Notes under the pieces: generated by a model | Told to the model about the DNA's origin: nothing | The model's input: only the letters and a program-made list of their open reading frames with translations | Databases searched by the model: none | In this document: positions 25,875-35,186 of the stretch, piece after piece | How positions within the stretch are numbered: the stretch's first letter is position 1 | Layout: every line of letters begins with the position of its first letter | Source of the DNA: Clostridiales bacterium | Lineage (GTDB): Bacteria > Bacillota > Clostridia > Christensenellales > Borkfalkiaceae | Length of the DNA: 64,000 nucleotides | Reading direction: 5' to 3' | NCBI GenBank assembly: GCA_015055805.1 | Contig: SVHN01000010.1 | Location: 1-64,000, forward strand | Position numbers and translations under genes: made by a program

Positions 25875-27674
25875 ATGTCAAAAAATAAAGATAAAAACGT
25901 TAAGCCTGTATCGATAGGCGGACAAGCGGTATTAGAAGGCGTTATGATGCGCGGCAAATCGTCAATGGCGACGGCTGTGCGTGACGCTGACGGAATTATC
26001 CGCATTGAAAAGAAAAGAATAAAACCGCAAAAAGAACGCAACCTGTTTTTCAGGTTGCCTTTAGTGCGTGGTGTGGTTTCTTTTATAAGTTCGCTCGTCG
26101 GTGGTTCTTCGGTGCTTATGCGCTCAGCCGAAGTATACGGGGAAGAAGAGCCGTCGAAAGCAGAAAAGTGGCTTGCGGAAAAACTTAAAATTAACGTTAT
26201 GGGCGTAGTTACTACGCTGTCGCTTATTTTAGGGCTTGCGCTCGCCGTGTTTTTATTTATGTGGTTGCCGCAGTTTATTCGCGTGACTATAGAAGGCTGG
26301 TGCGGCGAAGGCTTTCAGTTTAATCTTTGGGCAAAAAATTTTATTGAAGGCGGACTAAAACTACTAATATTTCTGTGTTATATCCTTTTGGTTTCATTAA
26401 TGAAAGATATTCGCAGAACGTTTATGTATCACGGCGCAGAGCATAAGACTATTTCTTGCTATGAAAAAGGGCTTGAACTCACGGTGGAAAACGCAAGAAA
26501 GTGTTCAAGGGTTCACGACCGTTGCGGAACTACCTTTATGGTTTTCGTTATGGTCATAAGTATACTAACCTTTGCGCTTACCGAATCGCTTATCGGTACG
26601 AGTATAGAAAAATTTTACAGAGTTTTACTAAAACTTGCACTACTTCCGATAGTTGCAGGACTTTCTTACGAACTGCTAAAACTTTTAGCAAAAACCAAAT
26701 CGCCATTAGTTTATCCATTAAAAGTTCCAGGACTGTTGTTGCAGAGAATTACTACGAGAGAACCTGACGACGATATGCTTGAAGTTGCTATAACCGCGTT
26801 CAAAGCAGTTATGGAAATGGACGAAGATCCAAGCATCGAAGAAGTTGAGTTCGTTACGGCGCAAAAACGCTCGGTTTTGCTTGAAAAAGTTAAACAAAAA
26901 CTGTTGGATAACGGAATAACCGAAGAGTCGGAATCTGAGTGGATAGTATCGCTCGTTATAGGCTGTAAACGCTCAGAACTTAATTGTGAAACGCTCGTTA
27001 CGCCTAAATACGTCGAAGAGATCGACCGCATAACGTTAGAGCGTATAAGCGGCAGACCGCTTTGGTATTGTATAGGCGATACTGATTTTTACGGTTATAA
27101 AATTAAGGTTGACGAAAGGGTGCTTATCCCAAGACCTGAAACCGAGATTTTGGTTAGCGAATCTAAAAAGGTTGTAAAATCCGATTCAAAAGTGCTTGAT
27201 TTATGTACGGGTAGCGGTGCTATAGCGATATCCGTTAAAAAAGAAACTTCGGCAACCGTTACGGCAAGTGATATTAGCAGAGACGCGCTTAGCCTTGCTA
27301 AGGAAAACGCAAAGGCGAACGGCGTGGATATAGAGTTTGTTGAAAGCGATATGTTTAGCGCGTTAGTGGGTAGAAAGTTTGACGTTATAATATCAAATCC
27401 GCCTTATATACCAAGTGACGATATACAGACGCTACAAAAAGAAGTTAAAGATTTTGAACCAACTCTTGCGCTTGACGGTGGAAAAGACGGCTATGTTTAT
27501 TATAAAATAATAGCCGACAATGCACGCGCGTATTTAAATGATAACGGCGTTCTTCTTTTAGAGTGCGGTATAGGACAAGCCGAAAAGGTGAGATCAATGC
27601 TTGACGGTTTTACTTCGGTTGAGATTATAAAAGATTACGAAAATATAGACAGAATTGTTAAGGCGGTGCTTTAA
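25875..27674 (+). CDS. prmC: Fusion of a DUF1385 (YqhQ-like) membrane domain and PrmC release-factor methyltransferase
   Basis: One uninterrupted 599-residue frame. Residues 1-310 are a DUF1385 protein: SIGGQAVLEGVMMRGKSS, RNLFFRLPLVRGVVSF, several membrane segments, MYHGAEHKTISCYE and KVPGLLLQRITTREPDD. From about 325 on it is PrmC: N-terminal helical domain (KRSVLLEKVKQKLLDNG), YGYKIKVDERVLIPRPETE, SAM loop LDLCTGSGAIAIS and catalytic NPPY near residue 505. PrmC methylates the GGQ glutamine of release factors, and prfA follows with a one-base overlap. Elsewhere the two are separate genes. Confidence 0.88.
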   Translation: MSKNKDKNVKPVSIGGQAVLEGVMMRGKSSMATAVRDADGIIRIEKKRIKPQKERNLFFRLPLVRGVVSFISSLVGGSSVLMRSAEVYGEEEPSKAEKWLAEKLKINVMGVVTTLSLILGLALAVFLFMWLPQFIRVTIEGWCGEGFQFNLWAKNFIEGGLKLLIFLCYILLVSLMKDIRRTFMYHGAEHKTISCYEKGLELTVENARKCSRVHDRCGTTFMVFVMVISILTFALTESLIGTSIEKFYRVLLKLALLPIVAGLSYELLKLLAKTKSPLVYPLKVPGLLLQRITTREPDDDMLEVAITAFKAVMEMDEDPSIEEVEFVTAQKRSVLLEKVKQKLLDNGITEESESEWIVSLVIGCKRSELNCETLVTPKYVEEIDRITLERISGRPLWYCIGDTDFYGYKIKVDERVLIPRPETEILVSESKKVVKSDSKVLDLCTGSGAIAISVKKETSATVTASDISRDALSLAKENAKANGVDIEFVESDMFSALVGRKFDVIISNPPYIPSDDIQTLQKEVKDFEPTLALDGGKDGYVYYKIIADNARAYLNDNGVLLLECGIGQAEKVRSMLDGFTSVEIIKDYENIDRIVKAVL

Positions 27675-28750
27675 TGTTTAAAAAGCTAGATAAAATGCTT
27701 GAAAGGTTTGATAAACTCAACGAGTTGGTCGGGGATAGCGAAGTTATTGCCCGCATTGACGAGTGGAGATCGTATACCAAAGAGCTTGCCGATATTACTG
27801 AAACGGTAGAAAAATATTCGGAATATAAAAAAGTATTAAAAGAACAGGAAGAACTAAAAGAGTTGATTCCACTTGAAACCGATCGTGAAATGAAAGCACT
27901 CATGGAAGAAGAAGTGGAAGCTTGCAAGGAAAAACTTAATAAGATTTCTGAAGAACTCAGAATACTTTTACTGCCCAAAGACCCTAACGACGACAAGAGC
28001 GTTATTATGGAAATAAGGGGCGGCGCAGGCGGTGACGAAGCAAACCTTTTTGCATACGAATTATATAGATTGTATATTAAATACGCTGAAAAAAATCGTT
28101 GGAAAACAGAAGATATAGATATAAGCACGACCGAACTTGGCGGCTTAAAAGAAGCGGTGTTTTCAATAACTGGTAAATCCGTTTACAGTAAACTTAAATA
28201 TGAAAGCGGTGTTCATAGGGTTCAGCGTGTTCCTGAAACCGAATCGCAGGGTAGAGTTCATACGTCGACTGCAACGGTTGCAGTTCTTCCCGAAGTTGAA
28301 GACGTTGAAGTCAATATCGACGAAAAGGATTTAAGAATAGATACGCTACGAAGTTCGGGTGCAGGTGGTCAACACGTCAATAAAACCGAGTCTTGTATAA
28401 GACTTACGCATATTCCGACGGGAATAGTCGTTCTTTGTCAAGACGAGCGTTCGCAGACTAAAAACAGAGAAAAAGCAATGCGTGTTTTAAAGAGTAGGCT
28501 GTATGACTTTTATCAGTCACAGTACGAAAAGGAATATTCCGAAAACCGCAGAAGTCAAGTCGGTACGGGGGATAGGTCGGAAAGAATTAGGACCTATAAC
28601 TTTCCGCAAGGTAGGGTAACCGACCACAGAATAGGCTTGACGTTACACTCAATTGACAATTTTATGCTAGGTGATATCGACGAAATGGTCGAAGCGCTTG
28701 CAATACACGATAGGGAATTAAAGTTAAGTGCGGGAATTGATGAAGAGTAA
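27674..28750 (+). CDS. prfA: Peptide chain release factor 1
   Basis: Releases peptides at UAA and UAG. Landmarks in the 358 residues are MEIRGGAGGDEANLFA, the hinge HRVQRVPETESQGRVHTST, the GGQ loop SSGAGGQHVNKTES near residue 230 and the C-terminal QVGTGDRSERIRTYNFPQGR. It overlaps the prmC fusion gene, which modifies it. Confidence 0.96.
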   Translation: MFKKLDKMLERFDKLNELVGDSEVIARIDEWRSYTKELADITETVEKYSEYKKVLKEQEELKELIPLETDREMKALMEEEVEACKEKLNKISEELRILLLPKDPNDDKSVIMEIRGGAGGDEANLFAYELYRLYIKYAEKNRWKTEDIDISTTELGGLKEAVFSITGKSVYSKLKYESGVHRVQRVPETESQGRVHTSTATVAVLPEVEDVEVNIDEKDLRIDTLRSSGAGGQHVNKTESCIRLTHIPTGIVVLCQDERSQTKNREKAMRVLKSRLYDFYQSQYEKEYSENRRSQVGTGDRSERIRTYNFPQGRVTDHRIGLTLHSIDNFMLGDIDEMVEALAIHDRELKLSAGIDEE

Positions 28751-28765
28751 AAAAGGAGAAACGAT

Positions 28766-29962
28766 ATGAGTATATCAAAGAAAGTTAAAGAAATTGCTCC
28801 GTCTTTGACGCTGGAGATAACGGCAAAGGCAAAGAAAATGAAAGCAGAGGGAATATCGGTTATCGGCTTTGGCGCAGGAGAACCCGACTTTAATACCCCT
28901 GAGTACATAATAGAATCAGCAAAGAAAGCACTTGATATAGGCTTTACTAAGTATACCCCAGCGGCTGGTATGGTAGAACTTAAAAAGGCAGTTTGCGATA
29001 AATTCTTATCTGATAACGGGCTAACTTACGATCCAGCGCAAATAGTTATATCGTCAGGTGCAAAAAGTTCACTTTATCATGCTATATGTGCAATCGTTGA
29101 CGACGGCGACGAAGTAATTCTTCCTGCTCCTTTCTGGTTGACTTACCCAGAACTCGTTAAACTTGCAGGTGGAGAGTGCGTTTTAGTTGAAACGAATAAA
29201 GAAAACGGTTATAAAATGACTGCGGAGCAGTTTGAAAAAGCCGTTACCGCTAAAACAAAGTGTTTAATTTTGAACTCACCAAACAACCCTACGGGCGCAG
29301 TTTATACCGAAGAGGAAATAAAATCACTTGCTGCCGTTGCGGAAAAACACGGTTTATTCGTTATATCCGACGAAATATACGAAAAGTTAGTGTATGACGG
29401 TGCTAAGCACTATTCAATAGCTAGTTGCAACGATTATATGAAAGAGCATACTATCATAATAAACGGTATGTCTAAGACCTATTCAATGACAGGTTGGAGA
29501 ATAGGTTATCTTGCTGCGCCTACCGCTATTGCTAAGGCAATATCTAGCATGCAGAGTCATACTACTAGTAACGCTTGTTCTATCGCTCAATACGCATCGG
29601 TTGCAGCTTTAACTGATCCAAAAGGCGAAGAGTTTATAGTAAATATGCAAAAGGTGTTTGACGATAGGCGTCGTCTAATGATAAACACTTTAAAATCTGT
29701 AAAGGATATCGTATGTATAGAGCCGAAAGGCGCGTTCTACGTTTTTGTAAACGTCGGTAAACTTTACGGCAAGAAGTATGATGGTGTGGAGATAACGGGT
29801 TCACTATCGTTTGCAGATTGCGCGTTAAAAGAAGGGGTTGCGCTTATTCCCGGTATCGCGTTTGGTAACGACGAGTGTATAAGACTTTCTTACGCAATAT
29901 CAAAAGAGGACATTGCCGAAGGTTTGTCAAGACTTATTAAGTTTATAGACAAATTGAATTAA
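28766..29962 (+). CDS. aspC: Class I aspartate-type aminotransferase
   Basis: A PLP-dependent aminotransferase of 398 residues, probably aspartate:2-oxoglutarate. The PLP lysine is in GMSKTYSMTGWRIGY, with NSPNNPTGAVY and the substrate-carboxylate Arg in CIRLSYAIS. The start region SPSLTLEITAKAKKM is typical of the Bacillus AspB group. AAAGGAG precedes ATG; it lies 15 nt after prfA. Acceptor specificity cannot be fixed from sequence alone. Confidence 0.88.
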   Translation: MSISKKVKEIAPSLTLEITAKAKKMKAEGISVIGFGAGEPDFNTPEYIIESAKKALDIGFTKYTPAAGMVELKKAVCDKFLSDNGLTYDPAQIVISSGAKSSLYHAICAIVDDGDEVILPAPFWLTYPELVKLAGGECVLVETNKENGYKMTAEQFEKAVTAKTKCLILNSPNNPTGAVYTEEEIKSLAAVAEKHGLFVISDEIYEKLVYDGAKHYSIASCNDYMKEHTIIINGMSKTYSMTGWRIGYLAAPTAIAKAISSMQSHTTSNACSIAQYASVAALTDPKGEEFIVNMQKVFDDRRRLMINTLKSVKDIVCIEPKGAFYVFVNVGKLYGKKYDGVEITGSLSFADCALKEGVALIPGIAFGNDECIRLSYAISKEDIAEGLSRLIKFIDKLN

Positions 29963-29981
29963 GTTTTAATCTAAAAAAAGT

Positions 29982-30022
29982 AGGGTAAATACTGCAAAAC
30001 TAGCGGTGTTTACCCTTTATTT
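29982..30022 (+). terminator. Terminator after the aminotransferase gene
   Basis: AGGGTAAATAC and GTGTTTACCCT pair (with one G-T) and are followed by TTATTTTTG. Confidence 0.75.
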
Positions 30023-30085
30023 TTGTTTAAGCGTCAACAAATTAAAAAAATATTGATTTTTACACAATAAATTTTTAAAAACCTA

Positions 30086-30114
30086 TTGAAATTTTGGCAA
30101 AAGTGTTATACAAT
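30086..30114 (+). promoter_or_regulatory. Promoter of the small P-loop gene
   Basis: TTGAAA (30086-30091), a 17-bp spacer and TACAAT (30109-30114). Confidence 0.75.
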
Positions 30115-30152
30115 ATAAACAGATAAGATATATAACAGGAGGAAATTTTCCA

Positions 30153-30560
30153 ATGAAAATTATTTACGGACCCAAAGGCACAGGCAAGACCAAAGCGATA
30201 ATCGAGAGCGCAAACAATGCGCTTGACGAAGCTAAAGGTCACGTTATCTTTATTACGGACACTAAGAGATATACATACGACTTAAAATATCAGATAAGAT
30301 TTCTTGACGTGACTGGTTTTGACGTGCAGGGTGCGGACCGCTTACGCGGCTTTATAAAAGGCATTGTTGCAGCAAACGGTGACAACGAATACATTTTTAT
30401 AGACGGTATAGCAAGGATTGCAGGCGCAGAACTTAAAGATCTCGGCGATATTTTTGCCGCAATGGAAAAGCTTGAAGCAGATTACGGCGTTAAATTTATC
30501 GTAACTTGCAGTGCTGCTAAAGAAGATTTACCAGAGTTTGTATTAAAGTACGTTGATTAA
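30153..30560 (+). CDS. Small P-loop ATPase of unknown role
   Basis: A 135-residue stand-alone nucleotide-binding protein with Walker A GPKGTGKT at residues 6-13 and a Walker B-like strand YIFIDGIARI (about 88-97). It has no membrane segment or further domain. Small P-loop proteins of this kind occur in Clostridia without known function. GGAGG precedes ATG; it is monocistronic with its own promoter and terminator. Confidence 0.7.
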   Translation: MKIIYGPKGTGKTKAIIESANNALDEAKGHVIFITDTKRYTYDLKYQIRFLDVTGFDVQGADRLRGFIKGIVAANGDNEYIFIDGIARIAGAELKDLGDIFAAMEKLEADYGVKFIVTCSAAKEDLPEFVLKYVD

Positions 30561-30591
30561 CTTGCTTTTTATAGTCAAAATAGTGTAAAAT

Positions 30592-30628
30592 AAAAGCTGG
30601 AAAGTTTTTTCCAGCTTTTAATTTTTTT
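30592..30628 (+). terminator. Terminator of the P-loop gene
   Basis: AAAAGCTGG (30592-30600) and CCAGCTTTT (30611-30619) followed by an AT-rich T-run, just before thrC. Confidence 0.8.
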
Positions 30629-30640
30629 TCGGGAGTTACT

Positions 30641-32125
30641 ATGAAGTTTATCAGTACTAGAGGAAAGAGCGAAGTAGGTTGCGCGGCAAACGCAATCGCA
30701 AAAGGATTAGCTGACGACGGGGGACTTTTCGTTCCCGAAAAATTCCCTTCCGTAACAATGGAAGAGATAGAAAAAATGACCGAGTGTAACTATGCTGAGC
30801 GCGCGGCTATTGTATTACATAAATACCTTGAAGAGTACGATTACGCAGAACTAAAAAGCGCGTGTGAATTAGCGTATTCTAAGTTTGAAAATGCAGACGC
30901 TGCGCCACTCGTAAAGATTGACGATAATTTCTATATTATGGAATTGTTCCACGGGCCGACACTTGCGTTTAAGGACGTCGCTTTGACGTTACTTCCATAT
31001 CTATTAAGGAAAGGCTCGGATATAAGCGGTATAAAAGAAGAGATACTTATTCTCGTTGCAACTAGCGGTGACACGGGGAAAGCCGCGCTTGAAGGTTTTA
31101 AGAACGCAGACGGCATAAAGATAATGGTTTTCTTTCCGAGTGAAGGCGTTAGCGATATGCAAAAAATGCAGATGTGTACCCAAGAAGGCGACAACGTTAA
31201 CGTGGTAGCCGTTAAGGGGAATTTTGATGATTGTCAAACGGCTGTAAAAAAGATTTTTACAAGCAAAGAAATAAACGCAAAGTTGCTTGAAAAAGGCGTT
31301 GTACTATCAAGTGCAAACTCTATTAACTTCGGTAGACTTGCGCCGCAAATAACCTATTATTTTTCCGCTTACGCCGATCTTGTATCGTCGGGCGAAATTA
31401 AACTTGGTGATAAGGTAAATTTTGTAGTTCCTACTGGAAACTTTGGTAACATTTTGGCGGGATATTACGCAAAGAAAATGGGCTTACCCGTTGGTAAACT
31501 CGTTTGCGCGTCTAACGACAATAATGTTTTAACCGAATTTTTTACAACTGGAACGTATGACGCTAATAGAGAGTTCTTTAAGACTACTTCACCATCAATG
31601 GATATTTTAATTTCTAGTAATTTGGAAAGACTTATATTTGAACTTTCAGACCGTAACGCAGCTCTTACCGCTGAACGTATGGAAGAACTTAAATCTAAGG
31701 GCAAGTATTCAATATCCAACGTTGAAAAAGATAAAATGAGCAAAGAGTTTTACGCAAACTATACCGAACAGCAAGACTGTGCAGAAACTATTAGTGAGTT
31801 TTTTGAAGAATACGGCTACGTTGCAGATACTCATACGGCTGTTGCCATTGACGTCGCTAACGAGTTTGTTGCTAAGACGAAAGACGATAATCAAACTGTA
31901 GTTTTGTCAACGGCAAGTCCGTATAAGTTTGCTCACGACGTTTTGACTGCAATTGCAGGCAAAGCACCGATTGATGCGTTTAAATCGGCAGAAAAACTAT
32001 TCGAAGAAACAGCTGCGCCTATACCTTACCAGCTTTTATCTTTAAGGGATAAAGAAAAAAGGTTTACGGAAGTTATAGACAGGACTAAAACTGTAGACGC
32101 CGTTTTTGAGTTTATTAATAAGTAA
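30641..32125 (+). CDS. thrC: Threonine synthase
   Basis: Converts O-phosphohomoserine to threonine with PLP. The 494 residues match the long (fungal/E. coli-type) class: N-terminal STRGKSEVGCAANAIAKGLA, the PLP lysine in GPTLAFKDVAL, LVATSGDTGKAALEG and VPTGNFGNILAGYYA. No other threonine genes are adjacent. Confidence 0.93.
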   Translation: MKFISTRGKSEVGCAANAIAKGLADDGGLFVPEKFPSVTMEEIEKMTECNYAERAAIVLHKYLEEYDYAELKSACELAYSKFENADAAPLVKIDDNFYIMELFHGPTLAFKDVALTLLPYLLRKGSDISGIKEEILILVATSGDTGKAALEGFKNADGIKIMVFFPSEGVSDMQKMQMCTQEGDNVNVVAVKGNFDDCQTAVKKIFTSKEINAKLLEKGVVLSSANSINFGRLAPQITYYFSAYADLVSSGEIKLGDKVNFVVPTGNFGNILAGYYAKKMGLPVGKLVCASNDNNVLTEFFTTGTYDANREFFKTTSPSMDILISSNLERLIFELSDRNAALTAERMEELKSKGKYSISNVEKDKMSKEFYANYTEQQDCAETISEFFEEYGYVADTHTAVAIDVANEFVAKTKDDNQTVVLSTASPYKFAHDVLTAIAGKAPIDAFKSAEKLFEETAAPIPYQLLSLRDKEKRFTEVIDRTKTVDAVFEFINK

Positions 32126-32133
32126 GATATAAT
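32106..32133 (+). promoter_or_regulatory. Possible promoter of trpS
   Basis: TTGAGT (32106-32111), a 16-bp spacer and TATAAT (32128-32133), overlapping the end of thrC. The trpS leader is too short for a T-box. Confidence 0.45.
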
Positions 32134-32164
32134 TTCAATAAAATTTAAATCAAGGTAATATATA

Positions 32165-33169
32165 ATGGAAGAGAAAAAGATATTGTTTAGCGCGATTCAA
32201 CCGAGTGGAATACTTACTATCGGTAATTATCTCGGCGCGTTAAGAAACTTTAAGAAATTGCAAGACGATTATAACGGCGTATTTGCGCTTGCCGACCTTC
32301 ACACTTTGACGGTAAAGCAAGACCCCGCAATACTTAGGAAAAACACTTACGAACTAGCCGCTCTTTATCTTGCTTGCGGAATAGATCCCGAAAAGTCTAT
32401 ACTGTTTGCTCAATCGCACGTTTCGGCGCATGCTGAACTTGCTTGGGTGCTAAATACCATATGTTATCCGGGTGAACTCTCAAGAATGACTCAGTTTAAG
32501 GATAAAAGTCTTAAACACGAAGACAATATAAATATGGGACTTATGGATTATCCCGTTTTAATGGCTGCGGATATTCTATTGTATCAGACCGAACTAGTTC
32601 CGATCGGGGCAGACCAAAAGCAACATTTAGAACTTGCAAGGGATTTGGCGATTCGCTTTAATAACCGCTTTGGAGAAACGTTCAAAGTTCCCGAAGGCTA
32701 TATAGGTAAATCAGCCGCAAGGGTAATGAGCCTTGCTGAACCCACCCATAAAATGAGTAAATCAGACGCTAACTTGAATGCGTTTATATCAATGGACGAC
32801 GATCCTGCGACCGTGCTTAGAAAGTTTAAGCGCGCGGTAACCGATAGTGACGATAAAATCGTATATTCACCTGAAAAACCAGGTATAAGTAACCTTTTGT
32901 CAATATACTGCGCGTTTACAGATAAGACCTTTGAAGAGGCGGAAAAAGAATTTGCCGGCAAAGGCTACGGTGACTTTAAGATAGCAGTTGGTCAAGTCGT
33001 AACTGATAAAATCGAGCCTATAAGACAGGAAAAAAATAGGCTTTTACAAGATAAAGCATACCTTGACGACGTGCTTAAAAACGGTGCTGAAAGGGCTGAA
33101 CGCTTGGCATATAGAACCTTGTCTAAGGTTTATAAAAAAGTTGGCTTAGTTTTAAGAAAAAGGGGTTAA
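32165..33169 (+). CDS. trpS: Tryptophanyl-tRNA synthetase
   Basis: A class I synthetase of 334 residues. The HIGH-like motif is PSGILTIGNYLGAL and the KMSKS motif is HKMSKSDAN. GADQKQHLELARDLA is the family's tRNA/ATP region. The length is that of bacterial TrpRS, and the next gene follows 1 nt after its stop. Confidence 0.95.
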   Translation: MEEKKILFSAIQPSGILTIGNYLGALRNFKKLQDDYNGVFALADLHTLTVKQDPAILRKNTYELAALYLACGIDPEKSILFAQSHVSAHAELAWVLNTICYPGELSRMTQFKDKSLKHEDNINMGLMDYPVLMAADILLYQTELVPIGADQKQHLELARDLAIRFNNRFGETFKVPEGYIGKSAARVMSLAEPTHKMSKSDANLNAFISMDDDPATVLRKFKRAVTDSDDKIVYSPEKPGISNLLSIYCAFTDKTFEEAEKEFAGKGYGDFKIAVGQVVTDKIEPIRQEKNRLLQDKAYLDDVLKNGAERAERLAYRTLSKVYKKVGLVLRKRG

Positions 33170-33170
33170 A

Positions 33171-34037
33171 ATGTTTGGATACGTAAAGACGGATATGCCG
33201 TATTTGTATCTTAAAGATATGACGCTTTACAAAGCCATGTATTGCGGGTTATGTAAAGGCATAGGCAAAACGTGCGGTGCAAAGGGCAGATTTTTATTAA
33301 ACTACGACCTAACGTTTCTTTCGGTTTTGGCGCATAACCTAATGGGAATTGACGTCAAGATAGAAAAACAAAGATGTATTATTCATCACGTTATAAAACG
33401 TCCCGTAGCCGTTCCTGATGAACTGACCGAAAGAATTGCAGCGTTAAACGTCATACTTGCTCACCATAAACTTAACGACGACGTTATTGACGACGGCAAA
33501 GGCAGGTTTGGAAGATCGTTTTTTAAGTCGTCGTATAAAAAAGCAAAGAAGTTAGAGCCGAAACTTGACGAAATCGTTGCTAGGCGTTATGCTGACTTAC
33601 TTAAATATGAGAAGACAAACGGTGATAGTGTCGACATGGCGGCAGACCCTTTCGGCAATATGATCCAAGAAGTTATGCTAGAACTTTTGGGAGAAAAGTA
33701 TACCGAGGCTGTTGGTGAAATATCGTATAATCTAGGCAAATGGATTTACCTTATTGACGCGCTAGACGATTTCGATAAAGATATTAAGAAAAAAAGTTTT
33801 AACGTTTTTGCAAATCTTTACAGCGACGTAAAAAGCAAAGAAGAACTGCTTAAACAAAAACATCAGGATTTAGTTTATATTTTTGGACTAGTTTTAGGAA
33901 ATATAGCCGAAAACAGCAGAAAACTTGAATATAAATTCAACCATGATTTGACAGATAACGTGTTTATAAGAGGACTTAACGTTCAAACGAAAACGATAAT
34001 GGAGAACGAAAAATGCAAGAATACTACAAAATTCTAG
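33171..34037 (+). CDS. DUF5685-like conserved protein
   Basis: A 288-residue, apparently helical and soluble protein of unknown function resembling the clostridial DUF5685 group. It has MYCGLCKGIGKTCG near residue 24, LNYDLTFLSVLAHNL, and acidic motifs DPFGNMIQE and DALDDFDKDIKKKSFN. The Asp-rich pair and the all-helical look recall prenyl-synthase-like folds, but this is only a resemblance. It overlaps the next gene by 25 nt; the trio 33171-35178 looks like one functional unit. Confidence 0.65.
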   Translation: MFGYVKTDMPYLYLKDMTLYKAMYCGLCKGIGKTCGAKGRFLLNYDLTFLSVLAHNLMGIDVKIEKQRCIIHHVIKRPVAVPDELTERIAALNVILAHHKLNDDVIDDGKGRFGRSFFKSSYKKAKKLEPKLDEIVARRYADLLKYEKTNGDSVDMAADPFGNMIQEVMLELLGEKYTEAVGEISYNLGKWIYLIDALDDFDKDIKKKSFNVFANLYSDVKSKEELLKQKHQDLVYIFGLVLGNIAENSRKLEYKFNHDLTDNVFIRGLNVQTKTIMENEKCKNTTKF

Positions 34038-34645
34038 GAATAGATCAAACAGCTTCGGACGAAGACGTGGAAAAAGCGTACGCTACTTTAAGAAAGAAGT
34101 ATCAAGAAGAACGTTTTTTAGAGGGCGAAAAGGGGAATGAGGCGGCTAAAAACTTAACCAAGTTAGAAACCGCTTATTATGAAATTAAGGAGTCTAGAAA
34201 AACTGTGAAAAAGAACGACGACCAAACAACCTACGATTTTAGCGAAATTGAAAGGTTGATTAAAAACGGCAACATCTCAGCTGCGCAATCAGCACTTGAC
34301 GACTGTAACGATAGAAATGCAGAGTGGCATTATTTACAGTCTGTGGTTTTCTATAAGAAAAACTGGATGAGCGAGAGTAAAAAACAGTTAGAGATAGCTT
34401 TGAATATGGATCCTTACAATAATAAGTATTCGGATTCGTATACTAAACTCAAACAAAAAATGGAATTTAACGATAGACAGTTCCATTCTGGTAATGCAGG
34501 TTATAGTGCAGGTCCTAACGGACAGTATCAGCAGCAAAATAATTATAACCAGCAAATGGGCGGAAGCGATAGCAACGGTTGTTTAAGTTTTTGTACCACT
34601 TGGTGCTGTATGAACTTGCTTTGCAATATGTGTTGCGGTCAGTAA
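34013..34645 (+). CDS. Degenerate J-domain protein with cysteine-rich tail
   Basis: A 210-residue protein. Residues 1-60 resemble a DnaJ J-domain (MQEYYKILGIDQTASDEDVEKAY) but the HPD that triggers DnaK is missing. A TPR-like segment (about 75-145), a Gln/Asn/Gly-rich linker and a C-terminal tail with seven cysteines (CLSFCTTWCCMNLLC, CC) follow. The tail could bind metal or associate with the membrane; both are inference. It overlaps the DUF5685-like gene by 25 nt and the next gene by one base. Confidence 0.65.
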   Translation: MQEYYKILGIDQTASDEDVEKAYATLRKKYQEERFLEGEKGNEAAKNLTKLETAYYEIKESRKTVKKNDDQTTYDFSEIERLIKNGNISAAQSALDDCNDRNAEWHYLQSVVFYKKNWMSESKKQLEIALNMDPYNNKYSDSYTKLKQKMEFNDRQFHSGNAGYSAGPNGQYQQQNNYNQQMGGSDSNGCLSFCTTWCCMNLLCNMCCGQ

Positions 34646-35178
34646 TGAAAAGTAAAACAATTTCAGTATCTGCGATAGCTGCGGCTTTTGTTACGATATG
34701 TTTAACCATAGGCGCGTATTTTGAAGTTGCCGATCTCGTTGCGCTTGTCGCCGCGTCGGTTTTTGTAATACTTCCGCTATATATGAATTCGTATAAAGGC
34801 TGTCTACTTTGCTATCTTGCAGGCGGTGTTTTAGCATTTTTGTGTAGTGGTTTTAACATAATGTCCTTGGTTTTCCCTGCATACTTTGTATTTTTCGGGG
34901 TTTACCCGATAGTTAAAAGCAAGTTTACGGACGTTAATTTTAACAAATACTTAGGCTTTATAATAGGTCTTGTATGGTTTATTTTGGTCGCGTACGGAAT
35001 GTTTTTCTATTATACTGCGATAATGGGCAGAGTGTTTACGGATTTGCCCGAATGGATATTAAAGAACGTATTATATTTTTTAGCTCCGCTAGCGGTTATA
35101 GTGTTTGTCGTGTTTGATAGATACGTCGTGGTTATGCGTAGAGTTATTAATCATTATCTTGGAAGGATAATAAAGTAA
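34645..35178 (+). CDS. Small integral membrane protein
   Basis: 177 residues with about five hydrophobic segments (ISVSAIAAAFVTICLTIGAY, LVALVAASVFVILPLY, CYLAGGVLAFLCSG, YLGFIIGLVWFILVAYGMFF, VLYFLAPLAVIVFVVF) and a basic C-terminus. The layout is similar to small ECF S-component-like proteins, but no family can be named. ATG 34645 is chosen because it overlaps the preceding stop (TAATG). Confidence 0.6.
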   Translation: MKSKTISVSAIAAAFVTICLTIGAYFEVADLVALVAASVFVILPLYMNSYKGCLLCYLAGGVLAFLCSGFNIMSLVFPAYFVFFGVYPIVKSKFTDVNFNKYLGFIIGLVWFILVAYGMFFYYTAIMGRVFTDLPEWILKNVLYFLAPLAVIVFVVFDRYVVVMRRVINHYLGRIIK

Positions 35179-35186
35179 AATTTACC

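Noticed and set aside
32126..32164. Possible T-box before trpS
   Set aside because: The leader is under 40 nt with no T-box sequence or terminator.
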